A stretch of 64,000 nucleotides of DNA from Diadema setosum (GCF_964275005.1 NC_092699.1:18776901-18840900); one strand, 5' to 3'; positions 51,501 to 61,168 are shown, numbered from the stretch's first letter. Numbers and translations: made by a program. Notes: generated by a model not told the origin, from the letters alone.

Positions 51501-54500
51501 GTATATCTTTAAAGTCAATCTGTACAAACACAAGGATACAGTAACATTCACACTGTTTTGCACAGGTTTGGACAAATATTGATTTGGGATTTCTAGATAT
51601 ATTGAAGTTGCGGTGCAGGCTGAAACAGACATTAAATGAATCACGCACAGTAAAGTAAATATGTTTGCAAATACACACCCCTACATACACACACTCATCA
51701 TGCATATACATCTAGGGGTTGACACAGGTTATGAAGTAATTTTGGAGAGGGTGACCGTGGCCACTTCAGGGACAAAAGGGTTAAAGAGAGGAAGGCCCAT
51801 GAAGCAAAGGAGAGGATTTGTGGACTTACACACTTCACGGATGTCTTCTGGCTTTTCTTCCTTGACTTTTGGGACCTCTGCCTTTTGCTCAGGATGACTG
51901 ACCCCTTCTTCTCCAGACTTCTCACTTTCCTCCTCTGTATAGATAGAGATTATCTCACATTTTATTCATACATCTTTGCAATAGAGCGATAAAGCGGATA
52001 CTATACATTTGAACTTAATACTAAACCATTACAGTAATTTACAAGAAAGAATGCACTTTTTGTGTGTACTCCAGATGGTGCAGTATCCATCATCAAGTTC
52101 AGTTCATGTGCATCAAGGTTGCACATGAACTATAATTCTCTACTAAACTTAGAGAACTCACAAAGAAAATGAATGCACTACAACTCTCAAGCACATAATG
52201 TGAATAAAATTTTACATTTCCCACAGCTAATGAATGCAAAAATAACTATCATAGTTTTCATTACAAATGTAATTCTATGCAAATGTAGTCTACAAGTTGA
52301 GAAAAACCATTACAAAAACAAACACACAAAAGAACTTGATTTTCCTTTAATACAGTGCACTCCTGTTATAACAAACCCAGTTATAACGAAATTCCAGTTA
52401 CGACGAAATAAAAATTGAGGCCGCAACATTGCTGGCTTTGTTTGTTTGTTTTTTTTATTAGTTCGATTATAAAGAAATTTCGATATAATGAAAGAAAACT
52501 GCCGGTCACGAGGACTTCGTTGTGACAGGAATCCGCTGTACTTGAATGCAAGAGAAAGCACACATACGTGTACAAAGAGAAAACCAACACAGGATATTAA
52601 AACATAAAGGCCCAGTCATATAGACTGACCGTTCATGTTAACACAGTCCCAAAAGGGTCAAAGGTTACCTGAGCCAGACTCTGATGCAGACTCGGAGTCC
52701 TCTGATTCAGACTTCTCCTCTTCACTCTCTTCTTCTTCCTCTTCCTCTTCCTCACTATCTTTGTGTTCTCCTTCCTACAGGTAAACATACAGAAATAGAG
52801 AAACAGAGGGACAGACAGTCAGGAAAAAAGAAACAAACAAACAAACCTTAGCATTACTTCACAGCGATTGCTAGTTCAGAAATTTACAAAATTCAGGAAT
52901 CTACAAAGCTTCTAATTTAGCAGTGTGCAAGGGTAACCAGCATTCACACAGTAAATTCAGGGAGGTTCTACAGAGCAATCAGGGAGATACGTGTGTCTTA
53001 AATGACTATGAATAGATGAGAACAATTTCTGAATCACCGAGGCTTTTATATTCTCTTCTCCAGTCATGGATGATTATTAATTATTCAAGAAACCTCCTCC
53101 AGAGCCAGAGAGACTTGACAGCTTTGCATAATAATGAGACCAAAAGCACCACAGGATGAATGGTGCATGTAACATCCAGGTTTAGAATGACGGTGATAAG
53201 GGTAGAATAGTATTTTTGCTCAGTAGAAAGCAGTGTTGCGATATTGAAACAATGTCATACTACAAGCTTACACAGAATCAACCCTTTGGTGAAACAACTT
53301 CCAACACTACACAAAAGTAAACACAGTTTCTTAAATACTAACATTTGCATGTATCAATACTGGAGTTGGGAAGGAAAGTGAGGAAGCACCATACCATATA
53401 CAGCTATATCACATTTTGTACTACACAAAGCAGGATTTGTAAGCAACATCCGTCAGGTTAGGCCCCAGTCACATATAAAACGGATCCTCAAGGATCCACA
53501 CGGTGATCCAGGGAGATCCAGGAAAGTTTCGACCTCAATGGAGTGTTGACGAGCGTTGATATGACTGTACATATGGTATCAACAAGGCAGCTACACGGAT
53601 AAGGCCAGAAGAGCGCGGCGTCTACACGGACAAATACGGCATCTTCACGGATCAACACGGCAGCCACACGGACCATCCCCGATTGCTCTGCCAACACGGC
53701 AATCCCCGGATGACACCGGATGTTTTTGACCTCCAAAAGTCGCCGTGTTGGCCTCCCGGATGTCCCCGGATCTACACGGACATACACGGATGTCCAAGGA
53801 TGTCCAAGGCGTCAACACGAATCTCTCCCGGATCACCCCGGATCAGATCCGGGGTGATCCGGGATGTCTATGAGACTGGGGCTTTAGCAACTGAACACTC
53901 AAAGTTCTACAAACAGGAACATGGACACCTAAAATCAGTTTTTGTGGTATCTGTATGCCACAGGATATTGCCTTAATACAATGCTGTATACTGACCTCCA
54001 TTTCACTGTCATCCTTCTCAGATGCTTCTCCTTCTTCAGATGATTCCTCCTCCTCTTCTTCCTCCTCCTCCTCCTCCTCTTCCTCCCCAGAGCTTGAGGC
54101 TTGCTCCATCTTCTCCTCACCCTCTTCCTCCTCTTCTTCCTCTGACTCGGACTCAGCTTCTGTTTGTTTATTTACACAAGGGACAAATAAAGCCGTATTA
54201 GGAGTGTGTAGGAGGGGGCTGTATCACTGTATTTGTTACAGTAGGTGAAATGGGTGTGTTTGGTGGTTTTTTGTTTGTTTGTTTGGGTTTTTTTTAAATG
54301 GGAAAATGCAGAGGCCAAGTGGCCAAGTGTCTGTGTCCCTCTGAGTTGTTGTTTGAGGTACTCAATATCAAGAGGAGTAAATATGTCTATATCAATCAAT
54401 CATAAAACTTTTTAACAGGCACATGAAGTCTAAATGACTGTAGTTTCAGAAGTGACTGTATATGCACTCTACTTCCCATAAGGCCATTAGGCTTTATATG

Positions 54501-55775
54501 CACTGGCTTACCTTTGCAACTCATGCTTCAATCTCATCAATGCACAAAGCTTGAAAACTTTCACCACCAAATCCTTCCGTTAGCATTAGCATAAGAATTC
54601 ACTTACAATCATAATGGTTTTATCTTTTTTTGCTGCAATTTTATCTCACTGCCTAAATTTCACTCCTAACCTGCAGACAATTATTGGCCATAGGGACATA
54701 CATTGTAGGTTGTAGGACATGATATTTGGCACTTGGGTCTTGGCAGTCTTAGCAGGTCAACCTGGACAGAGGTAGTTTGGAATACAGTGGTCAAAAGCCT
54801 GAGCATTTAATCCCAGCCTGCAAACCATGCACTCAATCAGACCGATTACAGCATACTTAGTAATGGGGCAGGAAAATACCAGTCCATATCTATAAATGCC
54901 CTCAAAAAGAAGACAAGGTCATAAAACAAAAAACTTGCAGTCACCATATTCTGTTAGTATAAAGGAGAGCAATTTCCCAATAACGTTTTGCAACGCCTTA
55001 CCAGAAGACTCCTCCTCTTCCGACCCCTCATCCTCGGACGATGATGATGCGTTCTCCTCGCTCTCACCCTGCTCCTCTTTCCTCTCATCCTGCCCTTCCT
55101 GTTCCTGCTCCTCGTGCTCCTCGTGCTCCTCCTCATCTTCCATCATCTCTTTCCTGGTGTCGATCTCCCTCTGGGTCTCCTCATCTCTCTCGCCCGACCT
55201 CGACGACGACTTGGAGGACGACTTGGATCTCCGGTAGTCGGAGTCGTGATCAGAATCCCTGCCCTCGCCCTTCCTTCTCTCCTCTCTCTTTAATTTCTCT
55301 GCATAAATAAAAGGGGAAAGTATTGAGTATGAAGGACAAAAAGAATACAGCACCATCATATCGTTGCTGGGGCGACAAGACCTCGTCTCTGAAATTTTGG
55401 TGAAAATGACTTTTTTGAATCAATGGTCAGATAATCAGGGAAGTGATGTCCTGTCCAAATCCTAGCTGTTTTACCCCAAAAATGAAGCCACCATGGCATG
55501 TTAAAGGAAAGGTTCTTCCATTTGATACAGTGCTTTGGCTGCCATGTTTTTTTGCTCTCCTGAACATTTGACATTTTGTATATAGGAGGTCTTGTCGCCC
55601 CAGCGACGATATGCATCATGATAATCATACTACTTATAAACCTCTTATACTTCTCAATCACATCTAGATAGATTAGCCAGTGCATTTTTCAGCTTTAAGC
55701 TTGTAGACAGAAAAGGTGTAGAACAGAGAGAGTAACTTCTGAAAGCAAAATATGGGCATTCAGCCAAGCCAAGCT

Positions 55776-55852
<77 letters not shown>

Positions 55853-55973
55853 CATATATATAAGTGCGAAGAGTTTGCGTAGGATTCAGGAAATGCCTTA
55901 GGAGCCAGTCCGCCTGAAGATCGTCCAGCGGAAGGACGTGCGCTCAAGGTAAATGACTATATATATATGTATA

Positions 55974-56020
<47 letters not shown>

Positions 56021-56750
56021 TTAAACATTTTCATAATTGCCCCACACTTGCAATGGGATATCAAGTAGTATCATTACAAACATATAAATTGCAACATACT
56101 GATCTATGCAGATTAAGAATCAAAATTCAGCATGAAGGAGAAAGAGTCTACACACCTTCTCTAGAAGATCTGTGTGGACTTCTTTCTCGGCTTGAACTAT
56201 GATGTTCCTCAAGCCCTTTTTTGTGTTTGGAGTCACGGTGACTGTCGTCATGGTGACTGCCTCCACTACTCCTCTCCTTGCTGCTAGGTCTTTGACCTTT
56301 GACAGTGAGAAAAAAAAAATACACTACAGGAATTAACCTACTAGTACTATTACACACACACACACAATAACATTACAATTATCATTCACTGTTGTTACTC
56401 ATATTTTTACTACTGCAATTATCTCACCTTCATTTTATTCTTCTTCTCTTGTTATATTTCAATACTGCTTCTACTTAAACTGCTTTCATTACTATGACAT
56501 CTACTATGACTACTACTACTACCACTATTACTACATCTACTGCTGCTGCTACTACTACTACAATTACTACTACTACTACTACTACTAGTACTACTACTAT
56601 CATAGCTGATCTTGCTTCTGCATCAATTTTTGCTACTAGAACAAAGCTTACAGCTGGCACATTTATCACTACTTCTATTACCAATACCACTACCATGACT
56701 TCTACCATTTCTACTGCTACATGTACCTCAAATGCTACTGCTGCTTGACG

Positions 56751-56787
<37 letters not shown>

Positions 56788-59700
56788 TTCGACAGTTGCT
56801 GCTGCTAGTACCACATCTCAACTCACCATCTCTCTTCTCTTCGGTAAGCTCCTCCCTCCGTGATCTGCTCCTGCTCTTGTGTCCCTCATGCCTGGAGCTG
56901 CCTTTACTCCTCTCCCTCTTCTCCTCCTTCTCCCTCCTCTCTCTCTCCCTGTCCCGGTGTCTCTCCTCCCTCCTGGGTCTCTCTGAGGGATGCTCCTTGG
57001 GCTTCTCAGTCCTCTCCCTGCAACACAGACCACATGTACACATAATGCTTCTTCAATAGTGGTATAGCAATAGTATAGGGTAAAACACTCGTGTATAAGG
57101 CACGCCCCAACTTGGGACATTGGACAGGAAAAAAAAACAAACAACACTGACGCAAGTTCTTACATTCGTGTATAAGGTGTACCCCCAAACTTGATATTTT
57201 TCAGGACAAAATTGGTGTGCCTTATACATTAGTGTTTACAGTACAAACAATGCATGGGTGACAGTGCGCTGTATCTCCACTAAGGAATGCCATTAATTTA
57301 ATCTGTGCATTATTTGTTTTATAAAATGGGTCTAAGAACTACTTGAATTAACCTTTATGGGCGAATATCAGTCAGCTACATGTAGAACTTGCTCAAAAGC
57401 CAAGATGTTTGAACAAATGTTCCAAATGTACTGAACACAAACTTAGAAATTGTAAGCAGTACAGAAATGATTAGCGCAAGCTTATAACTGATTTAAATGT
57501 AGCGTATGCTGCTAGAGTATGTACACTGTGACATCAGTGAGAGTGCATTATGTTATATTGTTGTGCACTTTTTGCACTCCCCTGCATAAGTGTAAAACTA
57601 AAACATGCACTCATGATTCATTTCAACACTTCTGATAGGCTACATTCCTGAACCCATTTTATAATATGTAATATACGTAATATAAAAAACAAACAAATGC
57701 AGATAGTTTGATACATGCTTTTCTGATCAAAAGTATTTTCTACGTAAAGGGAAATTCCCTACACTGATAGAGTTGGCAAAATGCCTGCTATATGTAAAAG
57801 AAAAGTTAAAATTATACTAAATAAATTTACCCTTCTCTTTTTCCATCCCTGCCTCTCCTTTCCATGTCTCTCTGATACTTGTCACCGCTCCCAACTTGGT
57901 CCCTCCGCTCCAGAATCGTTTGCCTGAGGTCCTCCTGAGATGCAACAGCGCCCCCGCTCATCACGTGCCTCGTGTCTTCGTGGTGGCCTCGTCCCACGGG
58001 GGCCCCAGCCTGTCTGCCATCATCGTGGTCGTCCTTGCGAGTCTTCTTCATCCGGTCCCGGCTGTCCCTGCCGTCCCTCTCCCGACCCTTGTCCCGGTCC
58101 CGCTCACGGTCCCTATCTCTCTCGCTCTCTTTACTCCTAGACTTGCTCTTATCTGTTGATCGTGACCTTTTCCCTGATGAAAAAAGACACAAATGTACAC
58201 CAAGCAGTGTAAGTAAAATTTTTGCTGACATTTTCTCTCTGCATTTATGAGAAACAGACTCCTAAACTTGTTTGGAAGAAAGGTTTTTGTTCACCAAATC
58301 TTATAATATCCTCTCAAATGCTTGAAGTATAACAGGATTTTTTTTCATCATAACATCATCTGATGCAGCACAACAAATTGTGTTATGTCTAATCCGTTTG
58401 TTTGCCTGCTTTTGGAACCATTCTGGAGAAACTATAATTACCCACCCCCCCCCCCCCCCCCAAAAAAAAAAACCAACAACAACAACAACAACAAATAAAC
58501 AAACAAGTACATACAATGTAAACACAAAACAAAACGAATACATGATGTAAGAGTGTGAAAAGAAAGAAAGGCAGAAAGAGATGGAACAAGGAGCAATGAG
58601 AGAGACAGAGAAAGTAAGACTGGAAAAGATTTACTCATTGATTTCCAGACACTTGGCGCTATACATGCTGATTCTGGATTTTGACTGGAATATCATCTTT
58701 TCTTGATTATACGGCATCATTCTGAAAATGCTATCCTGTTTAACTCTGCTGTTCATACAGATTGCATGACTGCCTCGTTCACACATGTAGTTGTATCCAA
58801 TATCAATAGAGCTGGTGACTACAATACTTCTATCTGACAGAAAATGTAGTTGTTTTGTTAAATCAAATCGTGGAGTCAATCTCTTGCAAAGTCCAATAAT
58901 AAACCACTACAGAGATAATAAGTGATTAAGGGAACTATCTTGTAGCATGTGCAGAGATGAGTGACTAGTGTGAACTCACTCCTCTTCCTGTCATGATCCC
59001 TGCTGTGTGAACGACTGTGTTTCCTCTTCTCCTCCTTCCTGTGTTTGGGGTCACGGTGGGAGCTAGCCTTGGCCTGAGGCGGCTGGATGTTCAACATGTC
59101 ATCTTCATCATCATCCAACCTTCATATGGATTCAAGAAAGGTAATATTAGTGAAAAAATTGAGCAAAGAAAATTTCCATCAGATTCCATCAGAATTCGAA
59201 CTCAAGACTCTGAACTGCTGCCCCAGTGCTCTACAAACTGAGTTATAGAAAGCCCTAGTACTGTACAGTGTTCATCCCAGAAATGAAGTTGAAGAGAATT
59301 AGTCATGCATAAATACAATGTGGTCCTTAATATATTGTAAAATCTCAATTTCCACATGGTGGAGGGAATAAAGATCTCTTTCCTTTTTCAGAAAAAAAAA
59401 GACATGATTCAGTTTACCATTCGTATAATCCAATGAAGGGAAGATTTGAATCAGTAAACCATAACCTGTAGAAACTTCACCGACATCTCTATGAATTCCG
59501 TTACTTAACCCTAAAGGGGCCGGGCTTTTTTGGCTATGCTCAGACCGGGGGGGGGGGGGGGCGGATTCCGCCCCCCCCCCCCCCCCCCCCCCCCCCCGAG
59601 ATCTCGGCCATCGGTGGTGCGATCGCGATGAAATTTTGCATGCGTGAGACCCGCGTCATAATCTACAAGATTGTGTTATAAGATTTTTTGAAACAATCAA

Positions 59701-61168
59701 TTTCTAATTTTAATTAATTAATTATGCAAATTAAGCTCAAGGTGATATTTTAGCTTAATTAAAAGCATTGAGAGTCTAATTTTTGATCTGTAAATCTGTT
59801 TTAGCATATTCAACAATTGTACATCACAAAAACTTCCAAAACTCATTTCAATTCTTATGTATTTTATTGTTTTCAGAATTTCTTATGTATTTCGTTGTTT
59901 TTCAACTTTTGTTTTTTCTTTGTTTTTTCATTGGAAATTGTCACTGACCACTTTTCTACCATAATTAGCACAAAATTAATCAATGAAAGTGATTAATTGT
60001 AAAAATAATCAGGTTTTTATGCCTTTCATGACAGACACTGTTTTCCATAGGAAATGTACACAAAATCACAAAATTGTGCCCGTTTTGGAGCGACATTCCG
60101 TTACAAAAATGGGCGTGGCTTCGCAAAAGTATGCGCGGACGTTGCAAATTTGGTCTCAAAAGTTGCGCGAGACTTGAACGAAGAAAGTCAAGAAGCCTCG
60201 CGATGAGGCCTTCTCGCGTTACAGAATTATAGCGCGAAACGTCGAGGGGGGGGCGGATTCCCCCCCCCCCCCCCCGGCCCTTTTAGGGTTAAGGTATGCA
60301 AACAGAATACTTTCATGTCAATTTACTGCTGAAATTTATCAAATGCATACAGGCCAAGCAACTGACTTGCAAATACACATTTTTCTCTCACACACTGCTG
60401 CTTGAACTTGCCTCATATATGAAGGTGTCAGACCAATGGGTCTTGTATTAATGTGATTGCGTATTTGTACGGGCTTATGTGAGTGGGTGTGTTGTATGTG
60501 AGGTTTTTTGTAGACAGCAGTATCAGCTGACTGAATTCACGACAACTGATTCAACTGAAAGATATCAACACATTATACTGTTCACTGACATAGCAGGCAG
60601 AGATTAGTTTGATTTTACACAAATACTAGCACAGGTGACTCTTTGGACTAGCAGTTTTCTTTCATTATACTAAAATTCCATTGCAGCTTTTTCACAAATA
60701 GAGCATTGATATGTAAAGATATACAGTGGACTCTTGTTATAACGAAGTCATCGCGACCAGCAGTTTTATTTCATAACAGCGAAATTTCGTTATAACGGAA
60801 CAAATAAACAGTAAAAAAACATAGGGAGGATAATGCTGCTGCCTGAATATCTATGCTGTTGTAACCAGAATTTTGTCATAACCGTGTTCACTATAACGGG
60901 AGTGCACTGTATTAGGAAGGACATTTGAGAAGCAATGTGCAAATATAAGTAGAATATACTGGTATATCAACCTTTCATCTCCGGAAGAATGTCTTCTTTG
61001 CCTTCTCTCTCCTGCCTCCATCTCTTTAGATGACTCTCGACTCTTCTTCTCTTCCTCCTCCTTCTTCTTCTTCTTCTCCTGCCGTATCTCGTCGAGTGTC
61101 TTCACTCGCCAATCACCCTCCTCTTGTTTGTGTTTGTCCTTTCGTGCGTGTTTCTCTGAGCTTGGCAT
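42491..61168 (-). CDS. CDK11: CDK11 (PITSLRE) cyclin-dependent kinase, 17 coding exons
   Basis: This gene encodes a cyclin-L-dependent nuclear Ser/Thr kinase; the family acts in transcription, pre-mRNA splicing and mitosis. Joining 17 exons gives 2955 nt, 984 residues plus TGA, with intron phases 2,1,2,1,1,1,0,1,1,1,0,1,0,0,2,0 and GT-AG borders throughout. Residues 1-430 are Arg/Ser/Glu-rich with charged coiled-coil-like runs. About 400-530 is a Glu/Ser acidic tract. The kinase domain begins near 628: glycine loop EGTYGVV 636-642, VALK lysine 657, PITSLRE 669-675, HRDLKTSN 750-757, DFG 770-772, activation-loop Thr 785 and APE 795-797. The C-terminus ends in GFSLKF as in animal CDK11. The length exceeds the roughly 780-795 residues of vertebrate CDK11, mostly in the N-terminal half. 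All catalytic residues are present, so it should be active. The family call is very secure; individual N-terminal exon borders are less so. Confidence 0.96.
42691..43158. mobile_element. TTAA-ended MITE, family B copy 2
   Basis: Aligns with 4087-4569 along its length; ends TTAAAGGAAAACTCCAGA and GTCTGGACTTCCCCTTAA. Lies in the last CDK11 intron. Confidence 0.85.
43502..43691 (-). CDS. CDK11: CDK11 coding exon 16 (kinase C-lobe end, residues 892-955)
   Basis: Ends the kinase fold ([16 protein letters not shown]) and adds [10 protein letters not shown] and PEGGQQF, both CDK11 tail landmarks. Acceptor CAAAAG/ATTCC, donor AACTT/GTGAGT. Confidence 0.94.
44088..44240 (+). mobile_element. tRNA-derived SINE-like element
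   Basis: A box TGGTCTAGTGG at 44094 and B box GGTTCGAATCC at 44139 have tRNA-like spacing, but the acceptor stem does not pair, so it is not a working tRNA. About 90 bp of unrelated tail follows. It lies antisense in CDK11 intron 15. Confidence 0.7.
44564..44712 (-). CDS. CDK11: CDK11 coding exon 15 (CDK insert, residues 843-891)
   Basis: Encodes [20 protein letters not shown], the CMGC insert region that is highly conserved in CDK11. Acceptor GTGAAG/GAACTG, donor AACAG/GTACTA. Confidence 0.95.
45669..45785 (-). CDS. CDK11: CDK11 coding exon 14 (residues 804-842)
   Basis: Encodes [21 protein letters not shown], the conserved CDK helix F/G region. Acceptor GTTACAG/GTTTAC, donor TCAAG/GTAACC. 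Confidence 0.96.
46165..46420 (-). mobile_element. CR1/L2-like retroelement 3' fragment
   Basis: The minus strand encodes [19 protein letters not shown] and [15 protein letters not shown] then a stop, and ends in a TATATAAAT box and (ATC)n tail. Homologous in design to the 28165 element but a different family, in CDK11 intron 13. Confidence 0.85.
46628..46857 (-). CDS. CDK11: CDK11 coding exon 13 (catalytic and activation loops, residues 727-803)
   Basis: Contains [19 protein letters not shown], the activation-loop threonine in [10 protein letters not shown] and YRAPELLLG. Acceptor ATGATAG/GTGAAA, donor CAAAG/GTAAAA. Confidence 0.97.
46858..47654. other. CDK11 intron 12, no recognised repeat
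   Basis: About 800 bp of AT-rich intron; the 77-codon minus-strand frame at 47290-47523 shows no domain. Confidence 0.6.
47655..47760 (-). CDS. CDK11: CDK11 coding exon 12 (hinge, residues 692-726)
   Basis: Encodes [25 protein letters not shown], the kinase hinge region, nearly identical to vertebrate CDK11. Acceptor ATCTCAG/GAAATT, donor TATCG/GTGAGT. Confidence 0.96.
47761..48794. other. CDK11 intron 11, distal part, nothing recognised
   Basis: AT-rich intronic sequence. Confidence 0.55.
48795..49152. mobile_element. TTAA-ended MITE, family E copy 1
   Basis: TTAAAGGTATGGTTAAC..AATTATGCCTTTAA. Aligns with 50022-50420: shared CAGTGATTTAAA, CACAAAACATCCTA, AGCCTAAAATATAAGGAGAT and GCTGGGTTTT. 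Confidence 0.87.
49318..49439 (-). CDS. CDK11: CDK11 coding exon 11 (PITSLRE helix, residues 651-691)
   Basis: Contains the ATP-anchoring VALKRLK and the cyclin-binding [10 protein letters not shown] motif that names the family. Acceptor GTGAACAG/ATGAG, donor TCAGG/GTAAGG. Confidence 0.96.
50022..50420. mobile_element. TTAA-ended MITE, family E copy 2
   Basis: TTAAAGGTCCTGTTTACC..AATTATGCCTTTAA, same orientation as copy 1 and in the neighbouring CDK11 intron. It ends about 90 bp from the exon 10 donor. Confidence 0.87.
50511..50777 (-). CDS. CDK11: CDK11 coding exon 10 (pre-kinase region and glycine loop, residues 562-650)
   Basis: Contains [17 protein letters not shown], the CDK11 signature before the kinase, then the glycine loop [15 protein letters not shown]. 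Met590 lies where vertebrate genes initiate the short p58 form by internal translation, and could play the same role here. Acceptor TCACAG/ATGCC, donor AAGA/GTGAGT. Confidence 0.95.
50835..50997. mobile_element. MITE CAGGGGCGGATC, family D copy 2 (163 bp)
   Basis: CAGGGGCGGATCCAGGAATT at the left and GATCCGCCACTG at the right, with G and T runs inside. It sits only 57 bp upstream of the CDK11 exon 10 acceptor, within branch-point distance. Confidence 0.83.
51256..51292. repeat. (ATTC)n microsatellite
   Basis: About nine ATTC units. Confidence 0.95.
51830..51934 (-). CDS. CDK11: CDK11 coding exon 9 (linker, residues 527-561)
   Basis: Linker of Lys/Glu-rich sequence ([14 protein letters not shown]) between the acidic tract and the kinase module. 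Acceptor TATACAG/AGGAGG, donor GAAGTGT/GTAAGT (perfect consensus). Confidence 0.82.
52353..52538. mobile_element. pogo/Tigger-type MITE, family P1 short form (186 bp)
   Basis: CAGTGCACTCCTGTTATAAC..GACAGGAATCCGCTG with TA flanks; same length as the 60724 copy, so a distinct short subfamily. CDK11 intron 8. Confidence 0.85.
52669..52774 (-). CDS. CDK11: CDK11 coding exon 8 (acidic tract, residues 492-526)
   Basis: Glu/Ser/Asp-rich exon ending [10 protein letters not shown]. Acceptor CTGTAG/GAAGGAG, donor CTCAG/GTAACC. Confidence 0.85.
53461..53884. mobile_element. MITE with GCCCCAGTC ends and CACGGAT repeats (424 bp)
   Basis: Ends GGCCCCAGTCACATATA and TATGAGACTGGGGCTT. The interior is a dense cluster of CACGGAT/CCCGGAT words, giving GC-rich sequence unlike its neighbours. 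CDK11 intron 7. Confidence 0.78.
53996..54159 (-). CDS. CDK11: CDK11 coding exon 7 (acidic tract, residues 437-491)
   Basis: Encodes a near-homopolymeric Glu run followed by [16 protein letters not shown], the poly-Glu region of CDK11. Purine-rich on the coding strand; the repeat length may vary between individuals. Acceptor AAACAG/AAGCTG, donor ATGGAG/GTCAGT. Confidence 0.87.
55002..55298 (-). CDS. CDK11: CDK11 coding exon 6 (residues 338-436)
   Basis: Basic/serine-rich then strongly acidic ([13 protein letters not shown], then [16 protein letters not shown]), matching the move into the CDK11 acidic tract. Acceptor TATGCAG/AGAAATT, donor TCTG/GTAAGG. Confidence 0.88.
55357..55613. mobile_element. 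MITE with GCTGGGGCGACAAGACCT TIRs (257 bp)
   Basis: CATATCGTTGCTGGGGCGAC at 55357 is mirrored by GTCGCCCCAGCGACGATATG at the right with one mismatch. It starts about 59 bp upstream of the CDK11 exon 6 acceptor. Confidence 0.88.
55777..56016. repeat. (TA)n tracts enclosing a GC-rich island
   Basis: TA runs at 55777-55861 and 55956-56016 surround about 90 bp of unique GC-rich sequence (55862-55955). CDK11 intron 5. Confidence 0.9.
56156..56296 (-). CDS. CDK11: CDK11 coding exon 5 (Ser/His/Arg-rich, residues 291-337)
   Basis: Encodes Ser/His/Asp/Arg-rich sequence with [11 protein letters not shown], a potential SR-type phosphorylation region. Acceptor GTCAAAG/GTCAAAG, donor GAAG/GTGTGT. Confidence 0.82.
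56495..56790. repeat. (TAC/ACT)n trinucleotide region
   Basis: Long imperfect ACT/TAC repeat with a purer block at 56749-56786. Its six-frame poly-Thr and poly-Val frames are artefacts. CDK11 intron 4. Confidence 0.92.
56827..57017 (-). CDS. CDK11: CDK11 coding exon 4 (charged helix, residues 227-290)
   Basis: Highly charged Arg/Glu/Lys exon with predicted long helix content, in frame with exons 3 and 5. Acceptor TTGCAG/GGAGAGG, donor GATG/GTGAGT. Confidence 0.87.
57077..57243. mobile_element. pogo-like MITE, family P6 (about 167 bp)
   Basis: AAACACTCGTGTATAAGGCA at the left and TGCCTTATACATTAGTGTTT at the right; CAGTA follows at the right end as in pogo TIRs. CDK11 intron 3. Confidence 0.75.
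57244..57830. other. CDK11 intron 3 remainder, nothing recognised
   Basis: AT-rich intronic DNA. Confidence 0.55.
57831..58173 (-). CDS. CDK11: CDK11 coding exon 3 (RS/RD-rich, residues 113-226)
   Basis: A 343-bp exon dominated by Arg-Asp/Arg-Glu dipeptides ([17 protein letters not shown]), the RD/RE-type region of CDK11 that supports nuclear localisation and splicing-factor contacts. Acceptor TCATCAG/GGAAAAGG, donor GAAGG/GTAAAT. Confidence 0.88.
58980..59119 (-). CDS. CDK11: CDK11 coding exon 2 (residues 66-112)
   Basis: Acidic [14 protein letters not shown] followed by Lys/Arg/His/Ser-rich sequence, matching the vertebrate segment that continues from exon 1. The acceptor is ATGAAG/GTTGG and the donor is a perfect GTGAGT. 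Confidence 0.87.
59505..60291. mobile_element. TTAA-ended TIR element TTAACCCTAAAGGGGCCGGG (787 bp)
   Basis: TTAACCCTAAAGGGGCCGGG at the left and CCCGGCCCTTTTAGGGTTAA at the right; next to each TIR is GGGCGGATTCC followed by a C run. The interior is AT-rich with a GC-rich right shoulder. No transposase. CDK11 intron 1. Confidence 0.87.
60724..60909. mobile_element. pogo/Tigger-type MITE, family P1 short form (186 bp)
   Basis: CAGTGGACTCTTGTTATAAC..TATAACGGGAGTGCACTG with TA flanks, ending 62 bp downstream of the CDK11 exon 1 donor. Confidence 0.88.
60972..61168 (-). CDS. CDK11: CDK11 coding exon 1 (residues 1-65)
   Basis: Starts at an ATG and contains the conserved [20 protein letters not shown] segment typical of the CDK11 N-terminus. 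The donor is GAAAG/GTTGAT. A strong acceptor (pyrimidine-rich, ending CATGCAG) lies upstream at 61233, so the exon probably spans 60972-61232 with about 64 nt of 5' UTR. Confidence 0.9.

Noticed and set aside
53843..55310. Plus-strand Ser/Pro-rich frames opposite CDK11 exons 6 and 7
   Set aside because: Antisense shadows of the Glu/Ser coding exons.
55862..55955. Hammerhead ribozyme in the GC-rich island (CTGAAGA core-like string next to a hairpin)
   Set aside because: No GAAA follows the candidate stem II and no stem III can be paired, on either strand.
56475..56748. Poly-Val and poly-Thr frames
   Set aside because: Translations of the ACT/TAC microsatellite.
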